64,000 bases of DNA from Streptomyces sp. NRRL B-1347 (GCF_000720325.1 NZ_JOJM01000004.1:62001-126000); one strand, 5' to 3'. Shown: positions 1 through 7,917, counted from the stretch's first letter. The notes: generated by a model not told the origin, from the letters alone. Program-made: numbers and translations.

Positions 1-294
1 CACAAGGGGGAGCTGCCCAAGGTCTACTACGTCCTCTACAACGTCATGCACTCCATGGTCACCCAGGGCCTGGTGGCCCTCGCCTGGATCTGGCTGTGGG
101 GCTTCGAGTGGGCGCTGCTCGCGCTGGCCGTCCATCTCTGCGGCGACCGGGCGCTGTTCGGCAACTTCCTCAAGCCGTTCGGCGTGCACTTCGAGCCGGA
201 GGCGCACCGGGCCTACCGCCGCTTCCGCAGCGAGTACGAGGCCGCCGCCGTGGCACCGGACCCGAAGGGCGTGGGCTCGCTGTCATGGCCCTAG
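1..294 (+). CDS. Membrane protein, C-terminal part (5' end outside window)
   Basis: The reading frame is open from base 1 and ends in TAG at 292-294, giving the last 97 residues of a longer protein. The visible part has two hydrophobic stretches (roughly residues 12-36 and 37-52), then a cytoplasm-like tail with charged residues (FEPEAHRAYRRF). No family was identified from the sequence alone. Its stop overlaps the start of a flavin reductase gene (ATGGCCCTAG), so the two are translationally coupled, and a VlmB-like diiron gene follows. In the valanimycin pathway the membrane protein VlmO works with a flavin reductase (VlmR) and VlmB, so a VlmO-type role is plausible here. That is an inference from gene order, not from recognised residues. 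Confidence 0.7.
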   Translation, partial: HKGELPKVYYVLYNVMHSMVTQGLVALAWIWLWGFEWALLALAVHLCGDRALFGNFLKPFGVHFEPEAHRAYRRFRSEYEAAAVAPDPKGVGSLSWP

Positions 295-839
295 CCACCC
301 GACGCCCGGCCCCGCACGCCGCGGCGTGCGCCGCCGCCGACGTCGTCTCCGCGATGCGGCACTTCGCCACCGGGGTGACGGTCCTCACCTGCGGCGTGGG
401 CGAGGACGCCGAGGGCGTGACGGTCAGCACCTTCAGCGCGGTTCCGGGGCACCCCCCGATGGCCTGCGTGGCGCTGCGCAGCGGCAGCCGCGCACTGCGC
501 GCCGTGGCGCAGAGCCCGGCCTTCGTCGCCAACGGGCTCGCGGCCGGACAAGAGGCGCTGGCACGGCACTTCGCCCGCCGCACACGGCCCAGCGGCCTGA
601 GCCAGCTGCCGCCGAAGGCCTGGCTCGACGACCCGGCCGACGGCGTGCCGCGGCTCAGCGGCGCGGTCGCGTGGCTGGAGTGCCGCCCTGAGCGCACGGT
701 CGTCCTGAGCGATCACGAGCTGCTGATCGCGCGTGTCGTCTCGGCGGTCCACCGCGGCGGCACCCCACTGGTCACCTTCGCGGGCGAGCTGCACTCCGGC
801 CCCTCCACGCCCGCCTTCCGCCCCCGGGAAAGGGACTGA
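285..839 (+). CDS. Flavin reductase family protein (two-component oxygenase partner)
   Basis: This 184-residue protein has the flavin reductase/FMN-binding split-barrel pattern: MRHFATGVTVLT near the start, VSTFSAVPGHPPMACVAL in the middle, and FAxNxL-like FVANGLAAG. Family members use NAD(P)H to reduce FMN or FAD and pass it to an oxygenase. The start chosen is ATG at 285, which overlaps the upstream stop; the longer open frame upstream is the shadow of the membrane protein. The next gene encodes a diiron protein of the VlmB type, so the likely job is supplying electrons to that enzyme or to a flavin-dependent N-hydroxylase outside the window. The C-terminal half is a little divergent, so the flavin preference cannot be read. 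Confidence 0.85.
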   Translation: MALATRRPAPHAAACAAADVVSAMRHFATGVTVLTCGVGEDAEGVTVSTFSAVPGHPPMACVALRSGSRALRAVAQSPAFVANGLAAGQEALARHFARRTRPSGLSQLPPKAWLDDPADGVPRLSGAVAWLECRPERTVVLSDHELLIARVVSAVHRGGTPLVTFAGELHSGPSTPAFRPRERD

Positions 840-868
840 CCCCGGGAAAGGGACTGAAAGGACCCCCC

Positions 869-1879
869 ATGACGACATCGACGGCATCAACAACATCGCC
901 GACATCGACGCCTCCGACGGCACCGCCGGGCGGCATCCCGGCCGAGGCCGACTGGGACAGGGCACCCTCACTCCTGGAGGGCGCCGAGACCCTTGAACTC
1001 ACCCCGGCCCGCTGCAATTTGCGGTACTGGCTCAACGCCGTGCCGCAGGGCACGCTGCGCGGCCGCGACCTCGGCCACGACGACGACGTACGACCGCTGG
1101 ACGCGGTCACCAGGCCCGGCCCGCTCAACAGCGCGCTCACCCAGGAACTCGCCTACCGCTCGGTCGCCGAGGACAAGGCCACCCGGGCCATCGGCTACAT
1201 GACGGCACTCGCGCCGGACACCGACACCATGGAGTTCTACGCCACCCAGCTCATCGACGAGGCCCGGCACGCCATGGTGTTCCGCAGCCACCTGCTCGAC
1301 CTCGGCGTGCCCCAGGAGGAGCTGTTCGCCACGGTGGAGCGCCTTTCGGCCACCGACCGGGAGCGCATCCTCGTCCCCCTGGAGAACCTGGGGCTGCGGG
1401 TGCTGCGCGACGAGCGCGACTTCGTCGGCGGCGTCCTGGTCCTGACCGTCCTGGTCGAAGGAGTGCTGGCACCGGCCGCCGAACTCAGCGAGCGCAAGTG
1501 GCGGGTCTTCGACCCGGCCGCAGCCGACATCGAACGGGGCGCCGTAATCGACGAGATCCGGCACCTCACGGTCGGCAGCGCCGTCGTCCGTGACCACCTG
1601 CGCCGGAACCCGCACGACAAGGAGCGCCTCCTGGAGCTGATCCGGGAGGGCTACGCGCTGTGGGACAAGCTGCCGACGACCGAGCAGCTGATGCGCCGCG
1701 AGGAGCTCTTCCAGCAGGGCGTCGACGAGCATCGCGACCTGCTGGGCGACTACGAGATCTGGCCCGGCCGCCGCCTGGCCGACACCACCGCGGTGGAGCG
1801 CCTGGAGACCGGTCACGCCTGGGCCGCCCGCATGCAGCGCACCAGGCTGGCCCACATGGGCCTGGAGGAGGCGACATGA
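869..1879 (+). CDS. VlmB-like ferritin-fold diiron oxygenase
   Basis: This 336-residue protein carries the ligand set of a carboxylate-bridged diiron four-helix bundle: Glu101 (VAEDKAT), Glu131/His134 (DEARH), Glu198 (LVEGVL) and Glu229/His232 (DEIRH). The first 25 residues are Thr/Ser/Pro-rich and probably disordered. Both the pattern and the position after a flavin reductase fit VlmB, the diiron protein of azoxy biosynthesis, which is thought to oxidise a hydrazine-type intermediate to the azoxy group. A RBS-like AAAGGA lies upstream of the ATG at 869. The stop overlaps the desaturase start by ATGA, so the genes form one operon. The substrate is inferred from context; another N- or C-oxygenase role is possible. 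Confidence 0.75.
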   Translation: MTTSTASTTSPTSTPPTAPPGGIPAEADWDRAPSLLEGAETLELTPARCNLRYWLNAVPQGTLRGRDLGHDDDVRPLDAVTRPGPLNSALTQELAYRSVAEDKATRAIGYMTALAPDTDTMEFYATQLIDEARHAMVFRSHLLDLGVPQEELFATVERLSATDRERILVPLENLGLRVLRDERDFVGGVLVLTVLVEGVLAPAAELSERKWRVFDPAAADIERGAVIDEIRHLTVGSAVVRDHLRRNPHDKERLLELIREGYALWDKLPTTEQLMRREELFQQGVDEHRDLLGDYEIWPGRRLADTTAVERLETGHAWAARMQRTRLAHMGLEEAT

Positions 1880-2955
1880 GCGCCCTGGACGGGACGCCCG
1901 GCCCCACGGCTCCGCCGGGCCCGGACACCGCGAGCCTGCAGGAGCTCACCGAACTGGTCCGGCAGGCCGGACTCATGAAGTCCCAGCCGGGCTACTACAC
2001 CTTCAAGATCGTCACGAATCTGCTGCTCCTCGCCGCGGGCTGGACCCTGTTCGCGCTGATCGGCGACAGCTGGTGGCAGCTGGCCGTCGCCGTGTTCCTC
2101 GCGGTCTGCTTCGGCCAGACCGACCTCATCGGACACGACGCGGGCCACCGGCAGATCTTCCGCACCCGGCGCCCCGGCGACGTGATCGGCTACACCCACG
2201 GCAACCTGCTCACGGGGGTGAGCTTCGGCTGGTGGGTCGGCCACCACACCAAGCACCACAACTACCCGAACCACCTCTCGCTCGACCCGGACATCCTCCG
2301 CCGACAGGTGATCTTCGACGCGGGGGACCGGACCAAACGCACAGGTGCCGCGGGCCGGTTCATCGTCCGCCACCAGGCCTGGATGTTCTACGTACTGATC
2401 CTGATGGAGGGGCTGCGCCTGCACGCCTCGGGCTACGTGGCGGCGCGCAAGGGCGCCCTCAAGCGCTACGTGCTCCTCGACCTCGCCCTGCTGACGCTCC
2501 ATCTGGCGGCCTACCTGACAGCCGTGTTCACGGTTCTGTCGCCGGGCGTCGCGATCGCCTTCCTCGTCGTCCACCAGGCGGCCTTCGGCTTCTACATGGG
2601 CCTGATGTTCGCGCCCAACCACAAGGGCCTTCCGGTGCGCGACGGCGAGCAGGAGGAGCTGGACTGGCTCACCCGCCAGGTGATCACCTCGCGCAACCTG
2701 CTGCCCAACCGGATCACGGACTTCTTCTACGGCGGCCTCAACTACCAGATCGAGCACCACCTGTTCCCGTCCATGCCCCGGCGCAGCCTGCGCAGGGCCC
2801 AGCCCCTGGTGAAGGACTATCTGGTGCGCAACGGCCTGCCGTACGCGGAGGAGCGGCTGCTGCGGTCGTACCTGAACGTCGCCGACCACCTCGGCGGGGT
2901 CAGCGACGAAGTGGCCGCGCTGGAGCGCGACGCCCCGGTCCAGGGGGCCCGGTGA
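1876..2955 (+). CDS. Membrane fatty acid desaturase
   Basis: This 359-residue integral membrane desaturase has the three histidine boxes of the family: GHDAGH (residues 86-91), GHHTKHHNYPNH (122-133) and QIEHH (291-295), with hydrophobic segments between them. Such enzymes use a non-heme diiron centre and electrons from ferredoxin or cytochrome b5 to put a double bond into an acyl chain. It starts at an ATG overlapping the VlmB-like stop and ends in a GTGA overlap with a KAS III gene. The setting suggests it acts on a dedicated acyl or alkyl chain of the cluster product, for example the alkenyl chain seen in several azoxy natural products; that target is inferred. Confidence 0.9.
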   Translation: MSALDGTPGPTAPPGPDTASLQELTELVRQAGLMKSQPGYYTFKIVTNLLLLAAGWTLFALIGDSWWQLAVAVFLAVCFGQTDLIGHDAGHRQIFRTRRPGDVIGYTHGNLLTGVSFGWWVGHHTKHHNYPNHLSLDPDILRRQVIFDAGDRTKRTGAAGRFIVRHQAWMFYVLILMEGLRLHASGYVAARKGALKRYVLLDLALLTLHLAAYLTAVFTVLSPGVAIAFLVVHQAAFGFYMGLMFAPNHKGLPVRDGEQEELDWLTRQVITSRNLLPNRITDFFYGGLNYQIEHHLFPSMPRRSLRRAQPLVKDYLVRNGLPYAEERLLRSYLNVADHLGGVSDEVAALERDAPVQGAR

Positions 2956-3956
2956 GCGCCGACGCCGCCGTGCTGTGCGGCCTCGGCACCTGGCTTCCGC
3001 CGCACGCCGTCACCAACGCCGACCTGGCCCGCGAACTCGACACGTCGGACGACTGGATCCGCAGTCGTACGGGCATCGGCACCCGGCACGTCGCCGACCC
3101 GTCCATGGCGACGTCGGACCTCGCCGTGGAGGCGGGGCAGCGGGCGCTGAAGTCCGCCGGGCGCGAGGCCGTGGACGCCGTCGTGCTGGCCACCACCACG
3201 CCGGACCACCCCTGCCCGGCCACCGCCCCGCTGGTGGCCGACCGGCTCGGCCTCGGCACGGTGGCCGCCTTCGACGTGGGCGCCGTCTGCACCGGCTTCC
3301 TGTACGCCCTGGCCGCGGGGGCCGGACTGATCGCCGCCGGGGCGGCCGGCAGCGTGCTGGTCATCGGCGCGGACGTGTACTCCAGCATCCTCGACCCGGC
3401 CGACCGCTCGACCCGCGCCATCTTCGGCGACGGCGCAGGTGCCGTGGTGCTGCGCGCGGGACGGGCCGACGAGCCGGGCGCGCTCGTTCCTCCGGTGCTC
3501 GGCAGCGACGGCTCCGGCAGCGCACTCATCATCGTCCGCGCGGGAGGCTCCCGCGAGCCGCTGCACACGCTCGCCGCAGGCCGCGGGGACCCCTACTTCC
3601 GGATGGCGGGCAAGGCCGTCTTCCGCAACGCCGTGGAGCGCATGGCCGACGCCTCGCTCACCGCGGCGCGCCGGGCCGGCTGGGCGGCGGACGACATCGA
3701 CCGGCTCGTCGCGCACCAGGCGAACCTGCGGATCCTGCACGCGGTCGCGGACCGCATGCGGGTGCCGCGGGAGCGGTGCCCCGTCCACCTCGACCAGGTC
3801 GGCAACACCGCGGCCGCCTCCGTCCCCCTGGCCCTCGCGCACGCCGTGGCGACGGGCCGCCTGGAGTCCGGGCACCGCACGGTGCTCACCGCGTTCGGAG
3901 GCGGCCTCACCTGGGGTGCCTGCGCCGTGCGCTGGCCCGAGATCACCCCGGCATGA
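2952..3956 (+). CDS. Beta-ketoacyl-ACP synthase III (FabH-like)
   Basis: This 334-residue protein has the KAS III triad: Cys113 in GAVCTGF, His in VAHQAN and Asn in QVGNTAA. It also has the typical SDDWIRSRTGI start and IFGDGAGAVVL motif. KAS III enzymes condense an acyl-CoA starter with malonyl-ACP to begin a fatty acid. It starts with GTG overlapping the desaturase stop. An ACP and a KAS II follow at once, so the three make a compact chain-building set. This is probably a secondary-metabolite copy, not the housekeeping FabH, since it is embedded in an operon with a diiron oxygenase and a desaturase. Confidence 0.93.
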   Translation: MSADAAVLCGLGTWLPPHAVTNADLARELDTSDDWIRSRTGIGTRHVADPSMATSDLAVEAGQRALKSAGREAVDAVVLATTTPDHPCPATAPLVADRLGLGTVAAFDVGAVCTGFLYALAAGAGLIAAGAAGSVLVIGADVYSSILDPADRSTRAIFGDGAGAVVLRAGRADEPGALVPPVLGSDGSGSALIIVRAGGSREPLHTLAAGRGDPYFRMAGKAVFRNAVERMADASLTAARRAGWAADDIDRLVAHQANLRILHAVADRMRVPRERCPVHLDQVGNTAAASVPLALAHAVATGRLESGHRTVLTAFGGGLTWGACAVRWPEITPA

Positions 3957-4008
3957 GCCAAGCACCCGTCTCCGTACCCACCCGCACTCATCCGTTGAGG
4001 AGCACGAC

Positions 4009-4251
4009 ATGAGCAGCACGTACGACCGTCTTGTGGGCCTGCTGGCCAAGGGCTTCGGCGTCGAGCCGGGCGAGGTCGCCGCCGACGACACCTTCGAGGG
4101 CCTTGAACTGGACTCACTGGCCCTGGTGGAGCTGACGCTCGCCGTGCAGGAGGAGTTCGGCGTCACCCTCACCGACGACGACCTCCAGGCCAAGAACACC
4201 CTGGCGGACGCCGCCGAGGTCCTGGACGCGAAGCTGGTGGCGCTGCGATGA
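4009..4251 (+). CDS. Acyl carrier protein
   Basis: This 80-residue acidic protein has the 4'-phosphopantetheine attachment serine in LELDSLALVEL. It starts at ATG 4009 behind a good ribosome binding site (GAGGAG, 6 bases away). Its stop overlaps the KAS II start by ATGA. It lies between KAS III and KAS II genes and presumably carries the growing acyl chain for those enzymes and for the desaturase. Confidence 0.95.
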   Translation: MSSTYDRLVGLLAKGFGVEPGEVAADDTFEGLELDSLALVELTLAVQEEFGVTLTDDDLQAKNTLADAAEVLDAKLVALR

Positions 4252-5486
4252 CCTGGGCCGATGGCCGGTTCGACGCGGCGGTCACGGGCATCGGCATGGT
4301 GACCCCCGCCGGTCTCGGCACCGCCGCGTCCTGGGACCGCATCGCCGCGGCGGACGGCACCGCCGCGGCGAGCGTGCCCGCCCTCGCCGGGATCCGCGCC
4401 GACTTCGGCTGCTGGATACCCGGCTTCGACCCGGTGGCCGCGGTGGGCAGGCGCAAGGCCTGGCGCCTGGACCGCAGCAGCCAGCTCGCGCTCGCGGCGG
4501 CGGCCGAAGCCCTCGCCGACGCCGGTCTCGACCCCGCGAGCTGGGACGGCGCCAGGGTCGGCGTGGTGCTCGGCAGCGGCATCGGCGGGGCGTCGGCCTG
4601 GGAGCGACAGCACCACGTCCTGCGGGACCACGGCGCCGAGAAGGTCTCCGCCCTGTTGATCCCGATGCTCGCGGTCAACATGGCGGCCGGCTACATCGCC
4701 ATCGAGACCGGCGCCCGGGGGCCCAACTTCGTGACCGCCACGGCTTGCGCCTCCGGCGCCACGGCGATCGGCCAGGCGCGTGAACTCCTGCGCGGCGGGC
4801 GCTGCGACGTGGTGATCACGGGCGGCACCGAGGCCTGCCTCATCCCCTCGATCATCTCCGGCTTCCAGCAGATGGGCGCGCTCTCCGCACGCCGCGACCA
4901 ACCCACCGCCGCGTCCCGGCCGTTCGATGTGGACCGGGACGGCTTCGTGCCCGCCGAGGGCGCCGCCGTCCTGGTCCTGGAGCGCCCGGAGAGCGCACGG
5001 GCCCGCGGGGCCCGGGTCCGCGCCCGTGTCAGCGGCTACGGGGCATCGGCCGACGCCCACAACGCCACCGCGCCGGAACCCGGCGGCGCCGGAGCGGAGC
5101 TGGCGCTGCGGGCGGCCCTCGACGACGCCGGGCTCACCCCGGACGCGGTGGACCACGTCAACGCGCACGGCACCTCCACACCGCTCAACGACCTGATGGA
5201 GGCCCGCCTGATCCGGCGGATGTTCGGCGACCGGCCGTCGGTGACCTCCGTGAAGGGGGTGACGGGCCACTCCCTGGGCGCCGCAGGGGCGATCGAGGTG
5301 GCCGTCACCGCCCTCACCCTGGAGAAGGGCCTCGTACCACCGACCGCGAACCTCACCAGCCAGGATCCGGAGATCGATCTGGACGTCGTCACCAAGGCCG
5401 CGCGGCCCGCCGACGTACGGGTCGCCGTCAGCAACTCCTTCGGATTCGGCGGGCAGAACGCCGTGGTGCTGCTGACCCGCGCCTGA
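4248..5486 (+). CDS. Beta-ketoacyl-ACP synthase II (FabF-like)
   Basis: This 412-residue KAS I/II enzyme has an active-site Cys167 in TACASGA, the first His in NAHGTSTPLND, and Lys and second His in VKGVTGHSLGAAG. The C-terminal NSFGFGGQN is also typical. It elongates acyl-ACP with malonyl-ACP. The length and single-domain form match stand-alone FabF enzymes, not chain-length-factor partners, and all catalytic residues are present. It closes the + strand operon: the stop is followed by three 20-base repeats and a strong hairpin before the convergent ferritin-like gene. Confidence 0.93.
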   Translation: MTWADGRFDAAVTGIGMVTPAGLGTAASWDRIAAADGTAAASVPALAGIRADFGCWIPGFDPVAAVGRRKAWRLDRSSQLALAAAAEALADAGLDPASWDGARVGVVLGSGIGGASAWERQHHVLRDHGAEKVSALLIPMLAVNMAAGYIAIETGARGPNFVTATACASGATAIGQARELLRGGRCDVVITGGTEACLIPSIISGFQQMGALSARRDQPTAASRPFDVDRDGFVPAEGAAVLVLERPESARARGARVRARVSGYGASADAHNATAPEPGGAGAELALRAALDDAGLTPDAVDHVNAHGTSTPLNDLMEARLIRRMFGDRPSVTSVKGVTGHSLGAAGAIEVAVTALTLEKGLVPPTANLTSQDPEIDLDVVTKAARPADVRVAVSNSFGFGGQNAVVLLTRA

Positions 5487-5543
5487 GACACCTGCGGCAG
5501 CGCTGAGACACGTGCGGCAGCACTGAGTCACCTGCGGCAGCGC
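5484..5543 (+). repeat. Three tandem 20-base repeats starting at the KAS II stop codon
   Basis: The unit TGAGACACCTGCGGCAGCGC occurs three times end to end (5484, 5504, 5524) with 2-3 mismatches. The first copy begins with the TGA stop of the KAS II gene itself. The third runs into the terminator stem. Confidence 0.9.
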
Positions 5544-5581
5544 TACTGCGCCGGACCCGACGGGCCCGGCGCAGTAGCGCT
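5539..5581. terminator. Bidirectional hairpin terminator between convergent genes
   Basis: A perfect 16-base-pair stem, AGCGCTACTGCGCCGG at 5539-5554 and its complement at 5566-5581, has an 11-base loop. It lies between the ends of the convergent KAS II and ferritin-like genes and has no T-tract, as usual in high-GC actinobacteria. Confidence 0.85.
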
Positions 5582-5590
5582 GTCCGCCGC

Positions 5591-6706
5591 TCAGTCCTCG
5601 TCGCCCGTGCTCAGCCGCCCCTCGGCGATCGCGTGGTCGACCTCGCGCGTGCGCGCCTCGAGTTCGCGGCGCTCGATGTCCAGCGCCTCGGCCTGCGCCT
5701 CGTCCGCCTCCATGAGCTTGAGCAGGTCACGGTCCGCCATCTCCAGCACGCCCATGGCGGCGTAGGCCTGCTGGACCTTCGGCCCCCACAGGCCGATGTC
5801 CTTGACGCAGGGCACGATCCGGGTGAAGAGCCGCGAACGGAAGGCCCGCATGCGCGGACCGCGGTGCATGTACTCCATGCACTCCTTCATGTCGAAGCCG
5901 AGCGTCTCCCACACCTCCTGCATGCGCAGCCGGTCACGCATCAGATAGCAGCCCTCGACGACGAAGTCCTCGCGGTCGGCGATCTCCCGGCTGGTCAGGC
6001 CCTGGTAGTAGTCCCGCAGCGCGAGCCGGCCGAAGGCCACGTGGCGCGCCTCGTCCTGCATGACGTAGGAGAGGATCTGCTTCGGCAGCGGCTTGTCCGT
6101 CCGGTCGCGCAGAATGCCGAAGGCCGCGAGGGCGAGGCCCTCGATGAGCACCTGCATCCCGAGGTACGGCATGTCCCAGCGGGAGTCGTTGAGGGCCTGT
6201 CCCAGCAGGGACTTGAGGTGCGGACTGATGGGATAGCTCATCCCGATCTTGTCGTGGACGAAGCGGGTGAACAGCTCCGCGTGCCGCGCCTCGTCCATCA
6301 CCTGCGTCGCCGCGTAGAACTTGGAGTCGATGTCCGGCACCGACTCGACGATCCGGGCGGAGCAGATCATCGCCCCCTGCTCGCCGTGCAGGAACTGGCT
6401 GAACTCCCAGGCGGCCATGTGCTGTCGCAGCTCCTGCTTCTCCTTGCGGTTCAGCCGTGCGTACTGCCGTGATCCGTACAGCGCGAGGGTGTTCTCCGGG
6501 GTGCCGAGGACGTCATAGGGGTCCACGTCCAGGGACCAGTCGATCCGCTTCGTGCTGTCCCACTGCTTGTCCTTGCCCTTCTGGTAGAGGTTCAGCAATC
6601 GCTCGCGATCCGTGCCGTACTCCCAGGTGAACGTGTTCCGCCCCTGCATCGGGAACGACCAGGCGGTGCTGGTGTCCACGTGCGGGCTTTCGGCGGTACC
6701 GCTCAT
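5591..6706 (-). CDS. Second ferritin-like diiron protein
   Basis: This 371-residue protein has a second complete diiron ligand set: Glu109 (HGEQGA), Glu139/His142 (DEARH), Glu189 (LIEGLA) and Glu219/His222 (QDEARH). The spacing is that of a ribonucleotide-reductase-like or ferritin-like oxygenase. The C-terminal 50 residues are charged and helical. It is longer than, and clearly different from, the VlmB-like protein at 869-1879. It begins with ATG at 6706 behind GGGGA and ends against the shared terminator. Proteins of this shape do N-oxidations, hydroxylations or oxidative cleavages. In this cluster it could act on the fatty chain (for example, in making an amine or alkene) or on nitrogen; the sequence does not decide. 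Confidence 0.8.
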   Translation of the reverse strand: MSGTAESPHVDTSTAWSFPMQGRNTFTWEYGTDRERLLNLYQKGKDKQWDSTKRIDWSLDVDPYDVLGTPENTLALYGSRQYARLNRKEKQELRQHMAAWEFSQFLHGEQGAMICSARIVESVPDIDSKFYAATQVMDEARHAELFTRFVHDKIGMSYPISPHLKSLLGQALNDSRWDMPYLGMQVLIEGLALAAFGILRDRTDKPLPKQILSYVMQDEARHVAFGRLALRDYYQGLTSREIADREDFVVEGCYLMRDRLRMQEVWETLGFDMKECMEYMHRGPRMRAFRSRLFTRIVPCVKDIGLWGPKVQQAYAAMGVLEMADRDLLKLMEADEAQAEALDIERRELEARTREVDHAIAEGRLSTGDED

Positions 6707-6744
6707 GAGCAGTCCCCTTACGTGGTGTGGACGATGGCCGACGG

Positions 6745-7683
6745 TCAGGAATGCCCGGGCGGGGAGAGGACCGGCAGCACTCCCGGCAGGACGTCGAGGA
6801 CCAGGCGCGGGTGGCCGCGCAGTACCTCGCCGTCGCGTTCGAAGGGCAGCGGAGCGCCGTCGGTGCGGGCGATCTCGATGCGGCGGCCGCGCCGGTAGAG
6901 CACTTCGGGCCGTTCGACGTGGCGCCCCTCGCGGGTCAGGCCGGGCAGCTCCCTGGCGTCGAGGGCGCTGGTGACCACGCAGACGTCGAGCAGGCCGTCG
7001 TCGAGGACGGAGTGGGGGAGGACGAGGAACCCGCCGCCCCGGTAGCGGCCTCCGCCGACGTTGGCGAGGACCACGCCGCCGTCGTGGATCACCTCACCGT
7101 CGACGACGACGCGTGCCGGGTGCGGTACGAAGTCCCGCAGGGTGGCGGCCACCGCCTCCTGGTAGCGGGCGCGGCCGGTGAGCCGGGTGAGCCCCGCGGC
7201 CGTCTCCAGGGCCTCGGCGACGAGACCGGAGCAGGCGCCGAGCAGCACGGTCTCCCGGGTCTCCGCGATGCGCGCCACGTCGAGGCGCCGCACCGGAGGC
7301 CGCGCGGTGCCGAAGGCGAGAGCGAGGGACTCCTGCCAGGAGCGGTCCTGCCACACCTCCTTGTAGAAGGAGTTGCCCGTACCCGCCGGGACGCAGAAGA
7401 GCGCCGGGCCGCCGTGCCCCGGCCCGGCGTCCGCCGCGGTCACGAGGCCGTGCGCCACCTCGCTCGCCGTGCCGTCGCCGCCGACCGCGAGCACGGCGTC
7501 CGCGCCGTCCTGCGCGGCCTTCGCGGCGAGCGTGCGGGCGTGCCCCGGATACGCGGTCCGGACCACACTCACCTCCGCGACGAGCCGACGGCACGCGGCG
7601 GCGACGTCGCCGACCGGAAGCGAGGCCGCCCCGCCCGCCCTGTCGTTCGCCACGATCACTGCGGTGCCTGCCCAGTGGCTCAT
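6745..7683 (-). CDS. Diacylglycerol kinase-like (YegS/BmrU family) lipid kinase
   Basis: This 312-residue protein has the catalytic-domain signature of this kinase family, VGGDGTASEVAHGL, then a GTGNSFYKE nucleotide-loop motif and a C-terminal beta-sandwich half. Family members phosphorylate a hydroxyl group on a lipid or lipid-like acceptor with ATP. It lies 38 bases upstream of the ferritin-like gene on the same strand. In valanimycin biosynthesis the homologous VlmJ phosphorylates the serine-derived hydroxyl so that phosphate can be eliminated. With the VlmB-like and flavin reductase genes nearby, a VlmJ-type role is a reasonable inference. An ordinary lipid kinase is the alternative. Confidence 0.8.
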   Translation of the reverse strand: MSHWAGTAVIVANDRAGGAASLPVGDVAAACRRLVAEVSVVRTAYPGHARTLAAKAAQDGADAVLAVGGDGTASEVAHGLVTAADAGPGHGGPALFCVPAGTGNSFYKEVWQDRSWQESLALAFGTARPPVRRLDVARIAETRETVLLGACSGLVAEALETAAGLTRLTGRARYQEAVAATLRDFVPHPARVVVDGEVIHDGGVVLANVGGGRYRGGGFLVLPHSVLDDGLLDVCVVTSALDARELPGLTREGRHVERPEVLYRRGRRIEIARTDGAPLPFERDGEVLRGHPRLVLDVLPGVLPVLSPPGHS

Positions 7684-7777
7684 GCTTGCTTCCTTGTCCG
7701 AGTCAGGAATGGCCGAACGGGCGCTCCGACGCCGGGAGGCGCCCCGGGGGAGCGGCGGGCATGGCGCCGCCGAGGGC

Positions 7778-7867
7778 GGAGAGAGCAGGATTCGAACCTG
7801 CGTGAGGCATGCACCCCTGGCCGAAGACGGACTCCGGCCCCCATTGGGCCGCTATGGGTATCTCTCC
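7778..7867 (-). tRNA. Aberrant class II (serine-type) tRNA-like gene
   Basis: Read on the - strand, 7867 to 7778 folds as a tRNA. There is a perfect 7-pair acceptor stem (GGAGAGA with TCTCTCC), T at position 8 and A at 9, D-stem CCCA/TGGG, and a long variable arm (AGGGGTGCATGCCTC). The T-arm is perfect (GCAGG, loop TTCGAAT, CCTGC). The following base is G, the discriminator of serine tRNAs; CCA is not encoded. The odd part is the anticodon arm. It can pair 8 base pairs with a 5-base loop TCCGT, or form a 7-base loop GTCCGTC that would place CCG at the anticodon with a T at position 37. No serine codon fits CCG. It is either a decayed tRNA-Ser or a specialised one. It lies about 95 bases upstream of the lipid kinase on the same strand. 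Confidence 0.7.
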
Positions 7868-7917
7868 TCGCCGACCTCCGCGGCCGACACGAAGACCATG
7901 ACACCCCCGACTTGCAG

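Noticed and set aside
2817-5531. 904-residue open frame on the - strand
   Set aside because: It is the shadow of the desaturase, KAS III, ACP and KAS II genes; its sequence is low in recognisable motifs and rich in Arg/Gly/Ala, as expected from the antisense of high-GC genes.
1-7683. Polyyne or terminal-alkyne cluster
   Set aside because: Polyyne clusters have several desaturases, an acyl-AMP ligase and a thioesterase close together. Here there is one desaturase and the VlmB/flavin reductase/kinase set fits azoxy chemistry better.
7778-7867. Selenocysteine tRNA
   Set aside because: It also has a long variable arm, but the acceptor stem is 7 and not 8 pairs and no TCA anticodon is present.
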